From Prevotella sp. (GTDB taxonomy: Bacteria; Bacteroidota; Bacteroidia; Bacteroidales; Bacteroidaceae), in assembly GCA_017474515.1 (NCBI GenBank), contig JAFVHN010000049.1, forward strand, positions 1-59,870: a stretch of DNA of 59,870 nucleotides. Direction: 5' to 3'. Below are positions 25,211 to 34,279 of this stretch, one piece after another (position 1 is the first letter of the stretch; every line of letters begins with the position of its first letter). The notes below the pieces were generated by a model that worked only from the letters and a program-made list of their open reading frames with translations, did no database searches and was not told the DNA's origin. The translations under genes and the position numbers were made by a program.

Positions 25211-28114
25211 ATGAAGACTAAAATCTTAACCTTATCTTACGCAGGGAGCAAATTCTTCTTCCTGTTGACCATCCTCCTCTGGATGGCTGGAACAATGAGC
25301 GTGCAGGCCACCGACTACGACCTTTGGGTGGGCGGCAAGCGAGTAACAAGCAGCAATGCCAACAACATCACCAACTCGACCATCGACGGAGCGACAGGCG
25401 CGGTGACTTACAATGCCTCCCAAAAAGCCCTGTACCTCAGGGATGTCTCCATCGAATGCGTTGGTAGCAACAGCACCAAACAAGGCATCTATAACAAAGG
25501 CATTGAGGGTTTGAGGATTTTCTGCTCTGGTGAAACCAACATTCATTCCGATGACAACGCCGGGCTGCAGTGCGACGTAGAAACCAAAGTGTTTGTAGAT
25601 GACGGCATCACATGGATTGATAGCGACAACTCAAGGGCCGTGTACATCAACGGAACCTCGTGCTCGCTGTTTTGCGAGGGGAAACTTTACATCACCGGCT
25701 ACCAATGCCCGGCCATAGAAGGGGTGAGCTCATCCAGCGGAAAAGTAAATTTTTATGGAAAAAACATTGACGTTGAGGGGAAAAAGGGAGACCTGGTCAA
25801 CTTGTACTCGGCATCTTTCAAGGGATTATACCATCATACCTCAACGATTACTTGGACGTATGGCTGCGACGTGACACTTGAAAAAACCGGCAGCAGCACT
25901 TATCCCTGTGTAAAAAACGTGAGCAAATTTTACGGAACAAAATCGAACTTTTCGGCTGAGGACCTGGTGGAGCGTTATGCCATTGTGACATACCCTGCGA
26001 GCGCCGACTTTAATTCATCGAAAAAGAGCGTCTGCGACACCTCTGCCAACCCCATCTATGTAAGCGACATCCATGTCAACGAGGACTTTGCGACGGTGGT
26101 GAATAACTATTTCTTCCCCGACACCAACTTCCGCAACTACCTTAAGAATTCTTTCGGAACATTCGTCTCGAAAAGCCAGATGAACAACACCACGACGCTG
26201 AATTTGGCAAACAAGAGCATCGCCGACCTCACGGGCATCCAGTTCTTCACCGAGCTGAAGGAACTCTACCTCTATAACAACCAGCTGACGCAACTCGACT
26301 TGAGCAAAAACACCAAACTCACCCGGCTGGAATGTCCATACAACCGCCTGACCACCCTCGACGTAAGCCTCAACACGCAGCTCATCGGAGTGATTTGCGA
26401 CGACAACCAGCTGACATCGCTCAAAGTCCCACACAATAATCTGCAATGGCTTTCGTGCAACAACAACCAGCTGGGCTACTGCCTCACCAATAACACGCAT
26501 ACCAAACTGAAGGAGCTTTATTGCGCCTACAACACCGGCATGACCAGTTTGGGCGCGTTCCTCAACGATTTGCCGGAATTGGAGAAATTCGACTGCTCTG
26601 GCACCTCGATTCTTGACAACGTGAACCTCATCATGCTCAAAAAACTAAAGGAGCTGACTTGCGAGAACATGCCAAATCTGTGGGCTCTCCAGTGTTCCAA
26701 CACTGCGCTGACAAAACTCTCCGTATCGGGGTGCTCTAATCTGCGTTATCTCACCTGCAACGACAACAAGCTGACGTATCTCAACGTGTACGGGTGCACA
26801 GCACTGAGTGACCTGCATTGCGAAAACAATCTGCTTGCCAACATCGCCTATTTGTCGAGTTGTCAGTTATTGAAGAGCCTTTACATCTCTTCCAACAAGC
26901 TCACAAGCCTCGACGTGTCGGGCCTCGAAAAACTTACCGAGCTCTATTGCAACAACAACCAGCTGACCAGCCTTGCCGGTCTGACGAACAGAGGGTATTT
27001 GCAGAAAGTGGACTGCTCCGGCAATCAGCTGACCAGCCTTAGTATGGGAAACAATGATTTGCGAGAGCTCAAATGCAACAATAACCGACTGAGCACGCTG
27101 ACCCTGTCAAACCACATGCTTCTTTCGACTCTGGATTGCTCGTACAACCCGACATTGACAAGTCTGGACTTAAGCACAGGTCTTTCCACCCTCTCGGAGG
27201 TGAACTGCTCGCATTGCGACCTCAGGAGCATTAACTGGAAAAACCTCAAATTTACAACAATTGACTGCAGCTACAATTCAAATCTGACTTCGCTTAACAA
27301 CTCCCGTGATGACAACACGGTAAGACCATTATCTTCGCTCAATGTCAAGGGATGTACCAAGCTGGAAGAATTAAGGGTTTGGAACAATCAATTGACCGCC
27401 ATCGACTTAAGCTCTTGCGTCAAACTTTGGTATTTAGATTTAGATGGAAACGCATTAACCTCACTCAATGTTGACGCCTGCACAGATTTGAAATATTTGT
27501 ATTGTATAAGTAACCAATTAACCACTCTCAATTTGAGCAATAACAGGAAACTTTGTTATCTGAGTTGCTCGGACAATAACCTTTCCTCGCTGAATGTGAA
27601 AAACTTCACAGATTTGCGATCTCTTAATTGTAGTTATAATCAATTGACTTCACTCGACTTGAGGGGTTGCAACGCCTTGGAGCATCTTGATTGCAGCGAC
27701 AACCAGATTTCCTCACTCATTTTGCCACAAGAGAACACAACCCTCAATGAAATAATATGTTATACAAACTGTCTGGACGGGCCCTTAATGGACGTCATGA
27801 TAGGCAGCCTGCCCGACAGGAAAAACCTGGAGCAGGGACAAATCTCTATGTTAACAGACTTTAATTCTGAAGGTAATGTCTGCACTTGGCAAAATGTAAG
27901 AGATGCCAGAAGTAAGAATTGGAATGTTCTTTATTGGAATACCGACTACGGGGAATGGGTTCCGTACTCCGGCTCCGGCGTTCCCACCGCCATCACCACG
28001 GCGGAGGCCGACAACGACGGCGACGCACCGCGATACAACATGAGCGGACAGCGCGTGGGACACGACTACAAGGGCGTGGTCATCGTCAACGGGAAAAAGA
28101 AAGTGGTGAAGTAA
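25211..28114 (+). CDS. Secreted leucine-rich-repeat protein 1
   Basis: 967 residues with a signal peptide (about residues 1-34, ending GTMSVQA). The N-terminal third (about 35-260) begins YDLWVGGKRVTSSNANNITN and consists of short beta-strand turns resembling the beta-helical, carbohydrate-binding-like domain found with this start in other gut bacteria. From about residue 300 to 880 it carries many repeats of about 21 residues with the pattern L-x-x-L-x-C-x-x-N-x-L-T-x-L-D-L-S, the internalin-like LRR type of Bacteroidota, not the BspA/TpLRR type. The tail YNMSGQRVGHDY ... VNGKKKVVK matches four other proteins here. It is probably surface-exposed and adhesive. It is a paralogue of the next gene. 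Confidence 0.92.
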   Translation: MKTKILTLSYAGSKFFFLLTILLWMAGTMSVQATDYDLWVGGKRVTSSNANNITNSTIDGATGAVTYNASQKALYLRDVSIECVGSNSTKQGIYNKGIEGLRIFCSGETNIHSDDNAGLQCDVETKVFVDDGITWIDSDNSRAVYINGTSCSLFCEGKLYITGYQCPAIEGVSSSSGKVNFYGKNIDVEGKKGDLVNLYSASFKGLYHHTSTITWTYGCDVTLEKTGSSTYPCVKNVSKFYGTKSNFSAEDLVERYAIVTYPASADFNSSKKSVCDTSANPIYVSDIHVNEDFATVVNNYFFPDTNFRNYLKNSFGTFVSKSQMNNTTTLNLANKSIADLTGIQFFTELKELYLYNNQLTQLDLSKNTKLTRLECPYNRLTTLDVSLNTQLIGVICDDNQLTSLKVPHNNLQWLSCNNNQLGYCLTNNTHTKLKELYCAYNTGMTSLGAFLNDLPELEKFDCSGTSILDNVNLIMLKKLKELTCENMPNLWALQCSNTALTKLSVSGCSNLRYLTCNDNKLTYLNVYGCTALSDLHCENNLLANIAYLSSCQLLKSLYISSNKLTSLDVSGLEKLTELYCNNNQLTSLAGLTNRGYLQKVDCSGNQLTSLSMGNNDLRELKCNNNRLSTLTLSNHMLLSTLDCSYNPTLTSLDLSTGLSTLSEVNCSHCDLRSINWKNLKFTTIDCSYNSNLTSLNNSRDDNTVRPLSSLNVKGCTKLEELRVWNNQLTAIDLSSCVKLWYLDLDGNALTSLNVDACTDLKYLYCISNQLTTLNLSNNRKLCYLSCSDNNLSSLNVKNFTDLRSLNCSYNQLTSLDLRGCNALEHLDCSDNQISSLILPQENTTLNEIICYTNCLDGPLMDVMIGSLPDRKNLEQGQISMLTDFNSEGNVCTWQNVRDARSKNWNVLYWNTDYGEWVPYSGSGVPTAITTAEADNDGDAPRYNMSGQRVGHDYKGVVIVNGKKKVVK

Positions 28115-28149
28115 GACAAATTCGCCAGAACAGGAGTAATTATATATCG

Positions 28150-28470
28150 CCAACAAGAAAAAGCTACTCCGACGCCGTAGGAGCCGACGCTTTAGGAGCC
28201 GACGCTTCCAAGCGTCGGAGTAACTATATATCAAAAAGTTAGTCCGACGCTATAGGAGCCGACACTTTAGGAGCCGACGCTTTAGGAGCCGACGCTTCCA
28301 AGCGTCGGACTAACTTTTATATATTGTTCGCCAGAAATTATAGTTACTCCGACGCTTTAGGAGCCGACGCTTCCAAGCGTCGGACTAACTTTATATATTG
28401 TTCGCCAGAAATTATAGTTACTCCGACGCTCGGAGGCGTCGGCTCCTAAAGCGTCGGCTCTTAAAGCGTC
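28150..28470. repeat. Second CCGACGCTT palindrome array between the LRR genes
   Basis: Four or more copies of GCCGACGCTTCCAAGCGTCGG-type hairpins with TTAGGAG linkers and copied AGTTACTCCGACGCT words. It fills the 549-bp gap between the two LRR genes together with the duplicated flank and promoter. No gene is seen in the gap. Confidence 0.8.
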
Positions 28471-28607
28471 CATTCAGGTGCCTTTGCAATTTCAGCAGAA
28501 CGGGCAAGAACTATCGTCTAAACTCCTAAACACCTTCCATTCAAACAAATTTTCCAACGAAACGCTACATTTTCCACCTTTTTCTATGCTATATAAAATA
28601 AATATTG

Positions 28608-28615
28608 TATATTTG
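28608..28615 (+). promoter_or_regulatory. Promoter -7 element for LRR gene 2
   Basis: TATATTTG, in the same context as the element at 25154, about 50 bp upstream of the start. Confidence 0.7.
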
Positions 28616-28663
28616 CAAACGGTAATTTTACAAATAGTCAAACATCATAAAATTCAAACAATC

Positions 28664-31498
28664 ATGAAAACTAACATCATAACCTTATCTTATGCAGGGA
28701 GCAAATTTTTCTTCCTGTTGACCATCCTCCTTTGGATGGCTGGAACAATGAGCGTGCAGGCCACCGACTACGACCTTTGGGTGGGCGGCAAGCGAGTGAC
28801 AAGCAGCAATGCCAACAACATCACCAACTCGACCATCGACGGATTGGTCACTTACAACCACAGCACCAAAACGCTGACGCTGAACAATGCAGATATCGAC
28901 TGCTCGGGTAACAACAACACCAAACAAGGCATCTATAACAAAGGCATTACGGGTTTGAGGATTTTCTGCTATGGTGAAACCAGCATTCATTCTGATGACA
29001 ACGCCGGGCTGCAGTGCGACGTAGAGACCAACGTGTATGTAAAAAGCGGCATCACATGGATTGAAAGCGACAACTCAAGGGCCGTGTACATCAACAACGG
29101 AACCTCATGCGCTCTGATTTGCGAGGGGAAACTTTACATCACCGGCAACGAATGCCCGGCCATAGAAGGGGTGAGCTCCTCCAGCGGCATAGTATATTTT
29201 TATGGGAAAAACATTGACGTTGAGGGGGAAAAAGGAGACCTGGTCAACTTGTACTCTGCGTCTTTCAAGGGACGATTATCTTCTTCAAATATGGTTTATG
29301 AGTATGGCTGCGACGTGACACTTGAAAAAACCGGCAACAGCAGTTATCCCTGTGTGAGAAACGTGGGGAATTTTTACGGAACAAAATCGAGCTTAACGCC
29401 ATCAGAGCAGAATCTGCGTTATGCCATCGTGACATACCCTGCAAGCGCCGACTTTAATTCATCGAAAAAGAGTGTATGCGACAGTTATGCCAACCCCATC
29501 TATGCAAGCGACATCAGTGTCAACGAGAACTATGCGGCGGTAGTGAATAACTATTTCTTCCCCGACACCAACTTCCGCAACTACCTTAAGAATTCTTTCG
29601 GAACATTCATCTCGACAAGCCAGAGGAACAACACCACGACGCTGAATTTGATCAACAAGAACATCGCCGACCTGACGGGCATCAAGTACTTCACCGAGCT
29701 GAAGGTGCTCCAACTTTACAACAACCGGCTGACCACGCTCGACTTGAGCAACAACACCAAGCTCACACGGGTGGAATGTGTTTACAACCAGCTGACGCAA
29801 CTCAACTTGAGCAACACCTCCAATCTCATCCAACTGGAATGTGACAATAACCGCCTGACCGGGCTCGACTTGAGCGACAGCCCGCAGCTCACCTGGTTGA
29901 CTTGCGACAACAACCAACTGACATTGCTCAGAGTCCCACACAACAATCTGCAGGGGCTTTCGTGCAATGGCAACAAGCTGACCCGCTGCCTTTACACGAG
30001 CGAAACGTACTCATACCTGAAGGAGCTTTATTGCGCCGACAACCCCAACATGGCCACCTTGGGCGTGGACTTCAGCTATTTGCCGGCGTTGGAGAATTTC
30101 GACTGCTCTGGCACGAAGTTCAGCGCCCTGCTCCTCGACCAAAACACCAAACTGAAAGAGCTGACCTGCGAGAATATGCCCTCGCTGACAAGGATTGGGT
30201 GTTATAACACCGCGCTGACAAGGCTTTCCGCGTCCGGATGCTCAGCCGTGGAACAAATCCTATGCTACGACAACAAGCTGACGTATCTCAACGTGAACGG
30301 GTGCACATCGCTGCGACTTATAAATTGTAAAAACAATCAGCTTTCCGGCATCGCCAATATGTCGAGCTGCAAAGCGGCATTGCAGGGCCTTTTCATCAAT
30401 TCCAACAAGTTCACAAGCCTCGACTTGACGGGCTTCAGCAATCTTAACGACCTCAATTGCAGCAACAACCAGCTGACCACGCTCAACCTGACCGGCCTTT
30501 CCAACCTGCAGACGCTGAATTGCTCAAACAACCCGCTGACAAGCCTGGATTTGACCGCGAATGCTTTTCCCAATCTGCACGAAGTGAACTGCTCATATTG
30601 CAACCTCACGAGCATTGCCTGGGAAAACCTCAGATTGACAACGCTTGATTGCAGCTACAATTCAAATCTAACCACTCTTTTCAATTACCGTTATACAAAT
30701 AACACGGTAAGACCGTTGTCATCGCTCAATGTCAAGGGATGCACCAATCTGCAATACTTAAATGTCAATAACAATCAATTGTCCACCATCGACTTAAGTT
30801 CTTGCAGCAATCTTTCGAATTTAGATTGTGGTTCAAACCAATTAACCACTCTCAATGTTGACGCCTGCACAAATTTGTCACAGTTGGATTGTCAAAAGAA
30901 CCAATTAACCACTCTCAATATGAGCAATAACAGAAAACTTAAAAACCTGTCTTGCTCCGACAATAACATTTACTCGCTGAATGTGAGAGACTTCACATAT
31001 TTGAAAAATTTAGAATGTCAAGACAATCAACTGATTTCACTCGACTTGAGGGGTTGCAAAGTCTTGGAGTTGCTGGCTTGCTTCAACAACCAAATTTCCT
31101 CACTCATTCTGCCGCAAGAGAGCACTGCCCTCAATTTAATACGATGTCAAAACAACCGCCTGAACGGGACCTTTATGGACGTCATGATAGGCAGCCTGCC
31201 CGACAGGAAAGACTTGTCGGATGGACAACTCTATATGATAAACGGATCTTATGGTGATGAAAATGACTGCACATGGCAAAATGTAAAAGATGCCAGAAGT
31301 AAGAATTGGAATGTTTGGATTTATGATTGGACTGAGGGATGGATTCCGTACTCCGGATCCGGCGTTTCCACCGCCATCGGCACGGCGGAGGCTGACGACG
31401 ACGGCGACGCACCGCGATACGACATGAGCGGACAGCGCGTGGGACGCGACTACAAGGGCGTGGTCATCGTCAACGGGAAAAAGAAAGTGGTGAAGTAA
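28664..31498 (+). CDS. Secreted leucine-rich-repeat protein 2
   Basis: 944 residues from the ATG at 28664, which gives the same signal peptide as LRR protein 1 (ITLSYAGSKFFFLLTILLWM). A longer open frame back to 28478 runs through the promoter and copied flank. Domain order equals that of its neighbour: beta-strand-rich N-terminal domain starting YDLWVGGKRVTSSNANNITN, a central block of about 21-residue L-x-C-x-x-N-x-L-T repeats, and the tail YDMSGQRVGRDY ... VNGKKKVVK. The two proteins are nearly identical at both ends but differ in repeat number and sequence in the middle, which suggests duplication followed by repeat divergence or recombination. Confidence 0.92.
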   Translation: MKTNIITLSYAGSKFFFLLTILLWMAGTMSVQATDYDLWVGGKRVTSSNANNITNSTIDGLVTYNHSTKTLTLNNADIDCSGNNNTKQGIYNKGITGLRIFCYGETSIHSDDNAGLQCDVETNVYVKSGITWIESDNSRAVYINNGTSCALICEGKLYITGNECPAIEGVSSSSGIVYFYGKNIDVEGEKGDLVNLYSASFKGRLSSSNMVYEYGCDVTLEKTGNSSYPCVRNVGNFYGTKSSLTPSEQNLRYAIVTYPASADFNSSKKSVCDSYANPIYASDISVNENYAAVVNNYFFPDTNFRNYLKNSFGTFISTSQRNNTTTLNLINKNIADLTGIKYFTELKVLQLYNNRLTTLDLSNNTKLTRVECVYNQLTQLNLSNTSNLIQLECDNNRLTGLDLSDSPQLTWLTCDNNQLTLLRVPHNNLQGLSCNGNKLTRCLYTSETYSYLKELYCADNPNMATLGVDFSYLPALENFDCSGTKFSALLLDQNTKLKELTCENMPSLTRIGCYNTALTRLSASGCSAVEQILCYDNKLTYLNVNGCTSLRLINCKNNQLSGIANMSSCKAALQGLFINSNKFTSLDLTGFSNLNDLNCSNNQLTTLNLTGLSNLQTLNCSNNPLTSLDLTANAFPNLHEVNCSYCNLTSIAWENLRLTTLDCSYNSNLTTLFNYRYTNNTVRPLSSLNVKGCTNLQYLNVNNNQLSTIDLSSCSNLSNLDCGSNQLTTLNVDACTNLSQLDCQKNQLTTLNMSNNRKLKNLSCSDNNIYSLNVRDFTYLKNLECQDNQLISLDLRGCKVLELLACFNNQISSLILPQESTALNLIRCQNNRLNGTFMDVMIGSLPDRKDLSDGQLYMINGSYGDENDCTWQNVKDARSKNWNVWIYDWTEGWIPYSGSGVSTAIGTAEADDDGDAPRYDMSGQRVGRDYKGVVIVNGKKKVVK

Positions 31499-31974
31499 GA
31501 CAAATTCGCCAGAACAGGAGTAATTATATATCGCCAACAAGAAAAAGCTACTCCGACGCCGTAGGAGCCGACGCCTCCGTTCTGCCGAATTTCAATTCAG
31601 CAGAACGGAGTTTTTTGTTGTTGAGAGTTTAGACAATAGTTATTGCGCCGGCTCCTAAATCGGCAACAACTATTGTTCTGCCGAATTTGCAATTCGGCAG
31701 CAGTGAATATAAGCATTTATAATGCGAGATAATGTCATGAATTGCGAATTACAAATTCTTATATTCACGGCAGGCGAATTGCAAATTCGCCTGAACGGGA
31801 TTAGTCCGACGCTTGGAAACGTCGGTTCCTATTGCAGTTCCTACTATGTCGGAGTAACTATATTTCGCAAAAAAGAAAATTGGAATAATTCGCGCGAATT
31901 ATTCCAATTTTCTTTTCATTCTTATTGATTGTCAATGTGTTTCCCCAAGGGAATGATTGTTTCGCGGGGGGACA
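31499..31974. repeat. Repeat-filled intergenic region after the LRR genes
   Basis: No gene is seen. It holds the copied LRR tail to 31574, the words GTTTAGACAATAGTTATTG / CAACAACTATTGTTCTGCCG (31628-31686), several GAATTTGCAATTCGGCAG-type inverted words, a degenerate CCGACGCTTGGAAACGTCGG hairpin at 31805-31835 and a GAATAATTCGCGCGAATTAT palindrome near 31882-31907. Confidence 0.6.
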
Positions 31975-32496
31975 TCATTTCACGCTGTCGGTGAGCAGGT
32001 CGTCGTCATCGGCCCACACGTCGCCCTTCTTAATGTAGTAGTAGCGGTTGTCCCATCCGCTGTAGTCGCGCTCCAGGTTGAACGAAGCGAGGTAGCGGCC
32101 GTTGTAGGCGTCGTGGAATTCTCCGCGGAACTCATTTCCGAAGAGCGAATAGCGGTGGATGGCGATGCGCGAGCCGTCGTCGTAGTAGAGATAGATGATT
32201 CCGTCCACCACCTCGTAGTCGAAGCGTGCCACGTCGGAAACATAGCGGCCGTAGTAGTCCACCTCGCGCCCCCGGCCGCTGGCATAGCTGTAGTTGTCGG
32301 ACCAAAACTCAAACATCACGTCGGTGTATTCCGTCACGCCGCCGTAGCGGTAGGTGAAATATTCGCTGGCAATCTGGCCGTACCACACGCCGTCGAGGCG
32401 GTAGGCAATGCTCTCGTCGTCTTCCTCGCAAGAGGTGAACACCATGGGCAGTGCTGCCAGCAGCACCATTGTCAGTATGGAAGTAAACTTTTTCAT
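31975..32496 (-). CDS. Small lipoprotein of unknown function
   Basis: 173 residues. The signal MKKFTSILTMVLLAALPMVF is followed by lipobox F-T-S-C (Cys23) and an acidic stretch EEDDES. The mature part is Tyr/Asp-rich with lipocalin-like short strands: LDGVWYGQIASEYF, YTDVMFEFWSDN, DGIIYLYYDDGS. The L-D-G-x-W-x-G start recalls small lipocalin-like proteins of Bacteroidota, such as the one at 1864, but similarity beyond that is weak. It has its own promoter. Function is not assigned. Confidence 0.82.
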   Translation of the reverse strand: MKKFTSILTMVLLAALPMVFTSCEEDDESIAYRLDGVWYGQIASEYFTYRYGGVTEYTDVMFEFWSDNYSYASGRGREVDYYGRYVSDVARFDYEVVDGIIYLYYDDGSRIAIHRYSLFGNEFRGEFHDAYNGRYLASFNLERDYSGWDNRYYYIKKGDVWADDDDLLTDSVK

Positions 32497-32542
32497 AACT
32501 GTATTTTTTTAGAAGGTTCGTAATTCTTTTCTTTTTCTGTTG

Positions 32543-32550
32543 CAAAGGTA
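32543..32550 (-). promoter_or_regulatory. Promoter -7 element for the small lipoprotein
   Basis: Minus-strand TACCTTTG, about 47 bp upstream of the start at 32496. Confidence 0.75.
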
Positions 32551-32722
32551 GTGTTTTTTGGTGAACCCACCAATACTATTTCCATAAAAAAGCGTATGGA
32601 TTTCCCTACCGCGAGGGGGGAAAAGCCCTCAAGGGCATTGCCCTATTGGTTAAAAATGAATAAAACGAAAGGCTCGGGGCAAAAAAAATATCACTTAGGG
32701 ACACGATTTCAATAATAATTCG

Positions 32723-32730
32723 TATCTTTG
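32723..32730 (+). promoter_or_regulatory. Promoter -7 element for the glutathione peroxidase / trxB operon
   Basis: TATCTTTG, about 34 bp upstream of the start codon at 32764. Confidence 0.75.
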
Positions 32731-32763
32731 TGGCAAAGATTATTTTTTTATTACACCAAAGAA

Positions 32764-33315
32764 ATGAAAACAATCTACGATTTCAGCGTCAAAGACCGCA
32801 AAGGCAAGGACGTGAAGCTGAAAGAGTATGCCAACGAGGTCATACTCATTGTCAACACCGCCACCAAGTGCGGGTTCACCCCTCAATACGAAGAACTGGA
32901 AAAACTCTATGAGCAGTACCACAGCCAGGGCTTCACCATCCTGGACTTCCCCTGCAACCAGTTCGGGCAGCAGGCACCGGGCACCGACGAGAGCATCCAC
33001 GAGTTCTGCAAGCTCAACTACGGCACTGAGTTCCCCCGCTTCAAGAAGATCAAGGTGAACGGCCCCGACGCCGAACCCCTCTACCAGTTCCTCACCGAGC
33101 AGAAGGGCTTTGCCGGCTGGGACATGGAGCACCCCATCGCCCACATCCTCGACGACATGCTCTCGAAGGCCGACCCTGACTACAGGGAGAAGCCCGACAT
33201 TAAGTGGAACTTCACCAAGTTCCTCATCAACAAGCGCGGACAGGTGGTGGCACGTTTCGAGCCCACCACGAAGATGGAAGTCATTGCCAAAGAAATTGAA
33301 GAACAGCTGAAATAA
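32764..33315 (+). CDS. Glutathione peroxidase family thiol peroxidase
   Basis: 183 residues. The start at 32764 gives MKTIYDFSVKDRKGKDV, the usual N-terminus; an upstream in-frame start overlaps the promoter. The catalytic tetrad is visible: Cys36 in NTATKCGFT (cysteine in place of selenocysteine), Gln in DFPCNQFGQQ, and Trp-Asn in IKWNFTKFLI. Bacterial members of this type generally use thioredoxin rather than glutathione. The gene lies 28 bp upstream of thioredoxin reductase, which supports a thioredoxin-fed peroxide-reducing pathway in the cytoplasm. Confidence 0.96.
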   Translation: MKTIYDFSVKDRKGKDVKLKEYANEVILIVNTATKCGFTPQYEELEKLYEQYHSQGFTILDFPCNQFGQQAPGTDESIHEFCKLNYGTEFPRFKKIKVNGPDAEPLYQFLTEQKGFAGWDMEHPIAHILDDMLSKADPDYREKPDIKWNFTKFLINKRGQVVARFEPTTKMEVIAKEIEEQLK

Positions 33316-33343
33316 AAAAGCACCCCCGACAGCACTTTTTCAG

Positions 33344-34279
33344 ATGGAACATATCCGATTACTTATTATTGGCAGCGGTCCCGCAGGGTTTACCGCTGCC
33401 ATTTACGCTGCCCGCGCCAACCTGAGCCCGGTGCTCTATTGCGGCATGCAATCGGGCGGACAGCTCACGCAGACCACCGAGGTGGAAAATTTCCCCGGCT
33501 ACCCGCAAGGCGTTGACGGCAACCAGATGATGATGGACTTGCGGCAGCAGGCCGAGCGCTTCGGCACCGACATCCGCGACGGCATTGTCACGGCGTGCGA
33601 CTTTTCAGGAAAGCCCCACCGGCTGACCATCGACGGCGAGGTGGAGGTGGAGGCCGACGCCGTCATCATTGCCACCGGCGCGTCGGCCAAGTACCTTGGA
33701 CTGGCCGATGAAGAGAAATATCGCGGACAGGGCGTGTCGGCCTGTGCCACCTGCGACGGATTCTTCTACCGCCGGCGCACCGTGGCCGTGGTGGGCGGCG
33801 GCGACACCGCCTGCGAGGACGCACTCTACCTCTCGGGGCTGGCAAAAAAGGTTTACATGGTGGTGCGCAAGCCTTTCCTGCGTGCATCGAAAGTGATGCA
33901 GGACAGGGTGATGGGCGCCGAGAACATTGAAATTCTCTTTGAACACAATGCCACGGGACTCTATGGCGACAACGGCGTGGAGGGCATGCACGTCGTGAAG
34001 CGCAAGGGCGAGGCCGACGAAACGCACTACGACGTGCCCGTTGACGGCTTCTTCCTCGCCATCGGCCACAAGCCCAACAGCGACGTGTTCAAGCCTTGGC
34101 TCGACACCGACGAAATGGGGTACATCGTTACGCGGGGCAACTCGCAACAGACGAACGTGCCCGGCGTGTTTGCCGCCGGCGACGTCTGCGACCCCGTTTA
34201 CCGCCAGGCCATCGTGGCCGCCGGCACCGGTTGCAAGGCCGCCCTCGAGGCCGAACGCTTCCTCATGACAAGCAAATAA
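33344..34279 (+). CDS. trxB: Thioredoxin-disulfide reductase
   Basis: 311 residues, standard length. It reduces thioredoxin with NADPH through FAD and a redox-active disulfide. FAD-binding IIGSGPAGFTAAIYAARA is at residues 7-24, the redox motif C134-A-T-C137 sits in SACATCDGFF, the NADPH-binding site is VAVVGGGDTACEDALYLS, and the C-terminal FAD motif is VFAAGDVCDP. It is co-transcribed with the upstream peroxidase (28-bp gap) and its stop abuts that of the convergent symporter gene with no terminator between them. Confidence 0.97.
   Translation: MEHIRLLIIGSGPAGFTAAIYAARANLSPVLYCGMQSGGQLTQTTEVENFPGYPQGVDGNQMMMDLRQQAERFGTDIRDGIVTACDFSGKPHRLTIDGEVEVEADAVIIATGASAKYLGLADEEKYRGQGVSACATCDGFFYRRRTVAVVGGGDTACEDALYLSGLAKKVYMVVRKPFLRASKVMQDRVMGAENIEILFEHNATGLYGDNGVEGMHVVKRKGEADETHYDVPVDGFFLAIGHKPNSDVFKPWLDTDEMGYIVTRGNSQQTNVPGVFAAGDVCDPVYRQAIVAAGTGCKAALEAERFLMTSK

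Larger units (their letters stand above)
24869..28190 (+). repeat. Tandem duplication, unit 1 (LRR gene with flanks)
   Basis: The segment from about 24869 to 28190 is repeated at about 28415-31574. Shared parts are the CCATTCAGGTGCCTTTGCAA flank, the promoter, the whole gene and the 75-bp downstream tail. Unit 1 also holds an extra direct copy of a roughly 75-bp flank (about 24926-25000 and 25000-25080). Confidence 0.8.
28415..31574 (+). repeat. Tandem duplication, unit 2 (LRR gene with flanks)
   Basis: Second unit of the duplication described at 24869. Its upstream flank has one copy of the 75-bp segment instead of two, and its downstream tail is nearly identical to that of unit 1 for about 75 bp. 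Confidence 0.8.

Noticed and set aside
24396-28470. CCGACGCTT palindromes as CRISPR repeats
   Set aside because: Distances between copies are irregular, linkers are themselves copied, and no cas genes are present.
25211-31498. BspA/TpLRR-type surface antigens
   Set aside because: The repeats follow the L-x-x-L-x-C-x-x-N-x-L-T-x-L-D-L-S pattern of the internalin-like class, not the BspA pattern.
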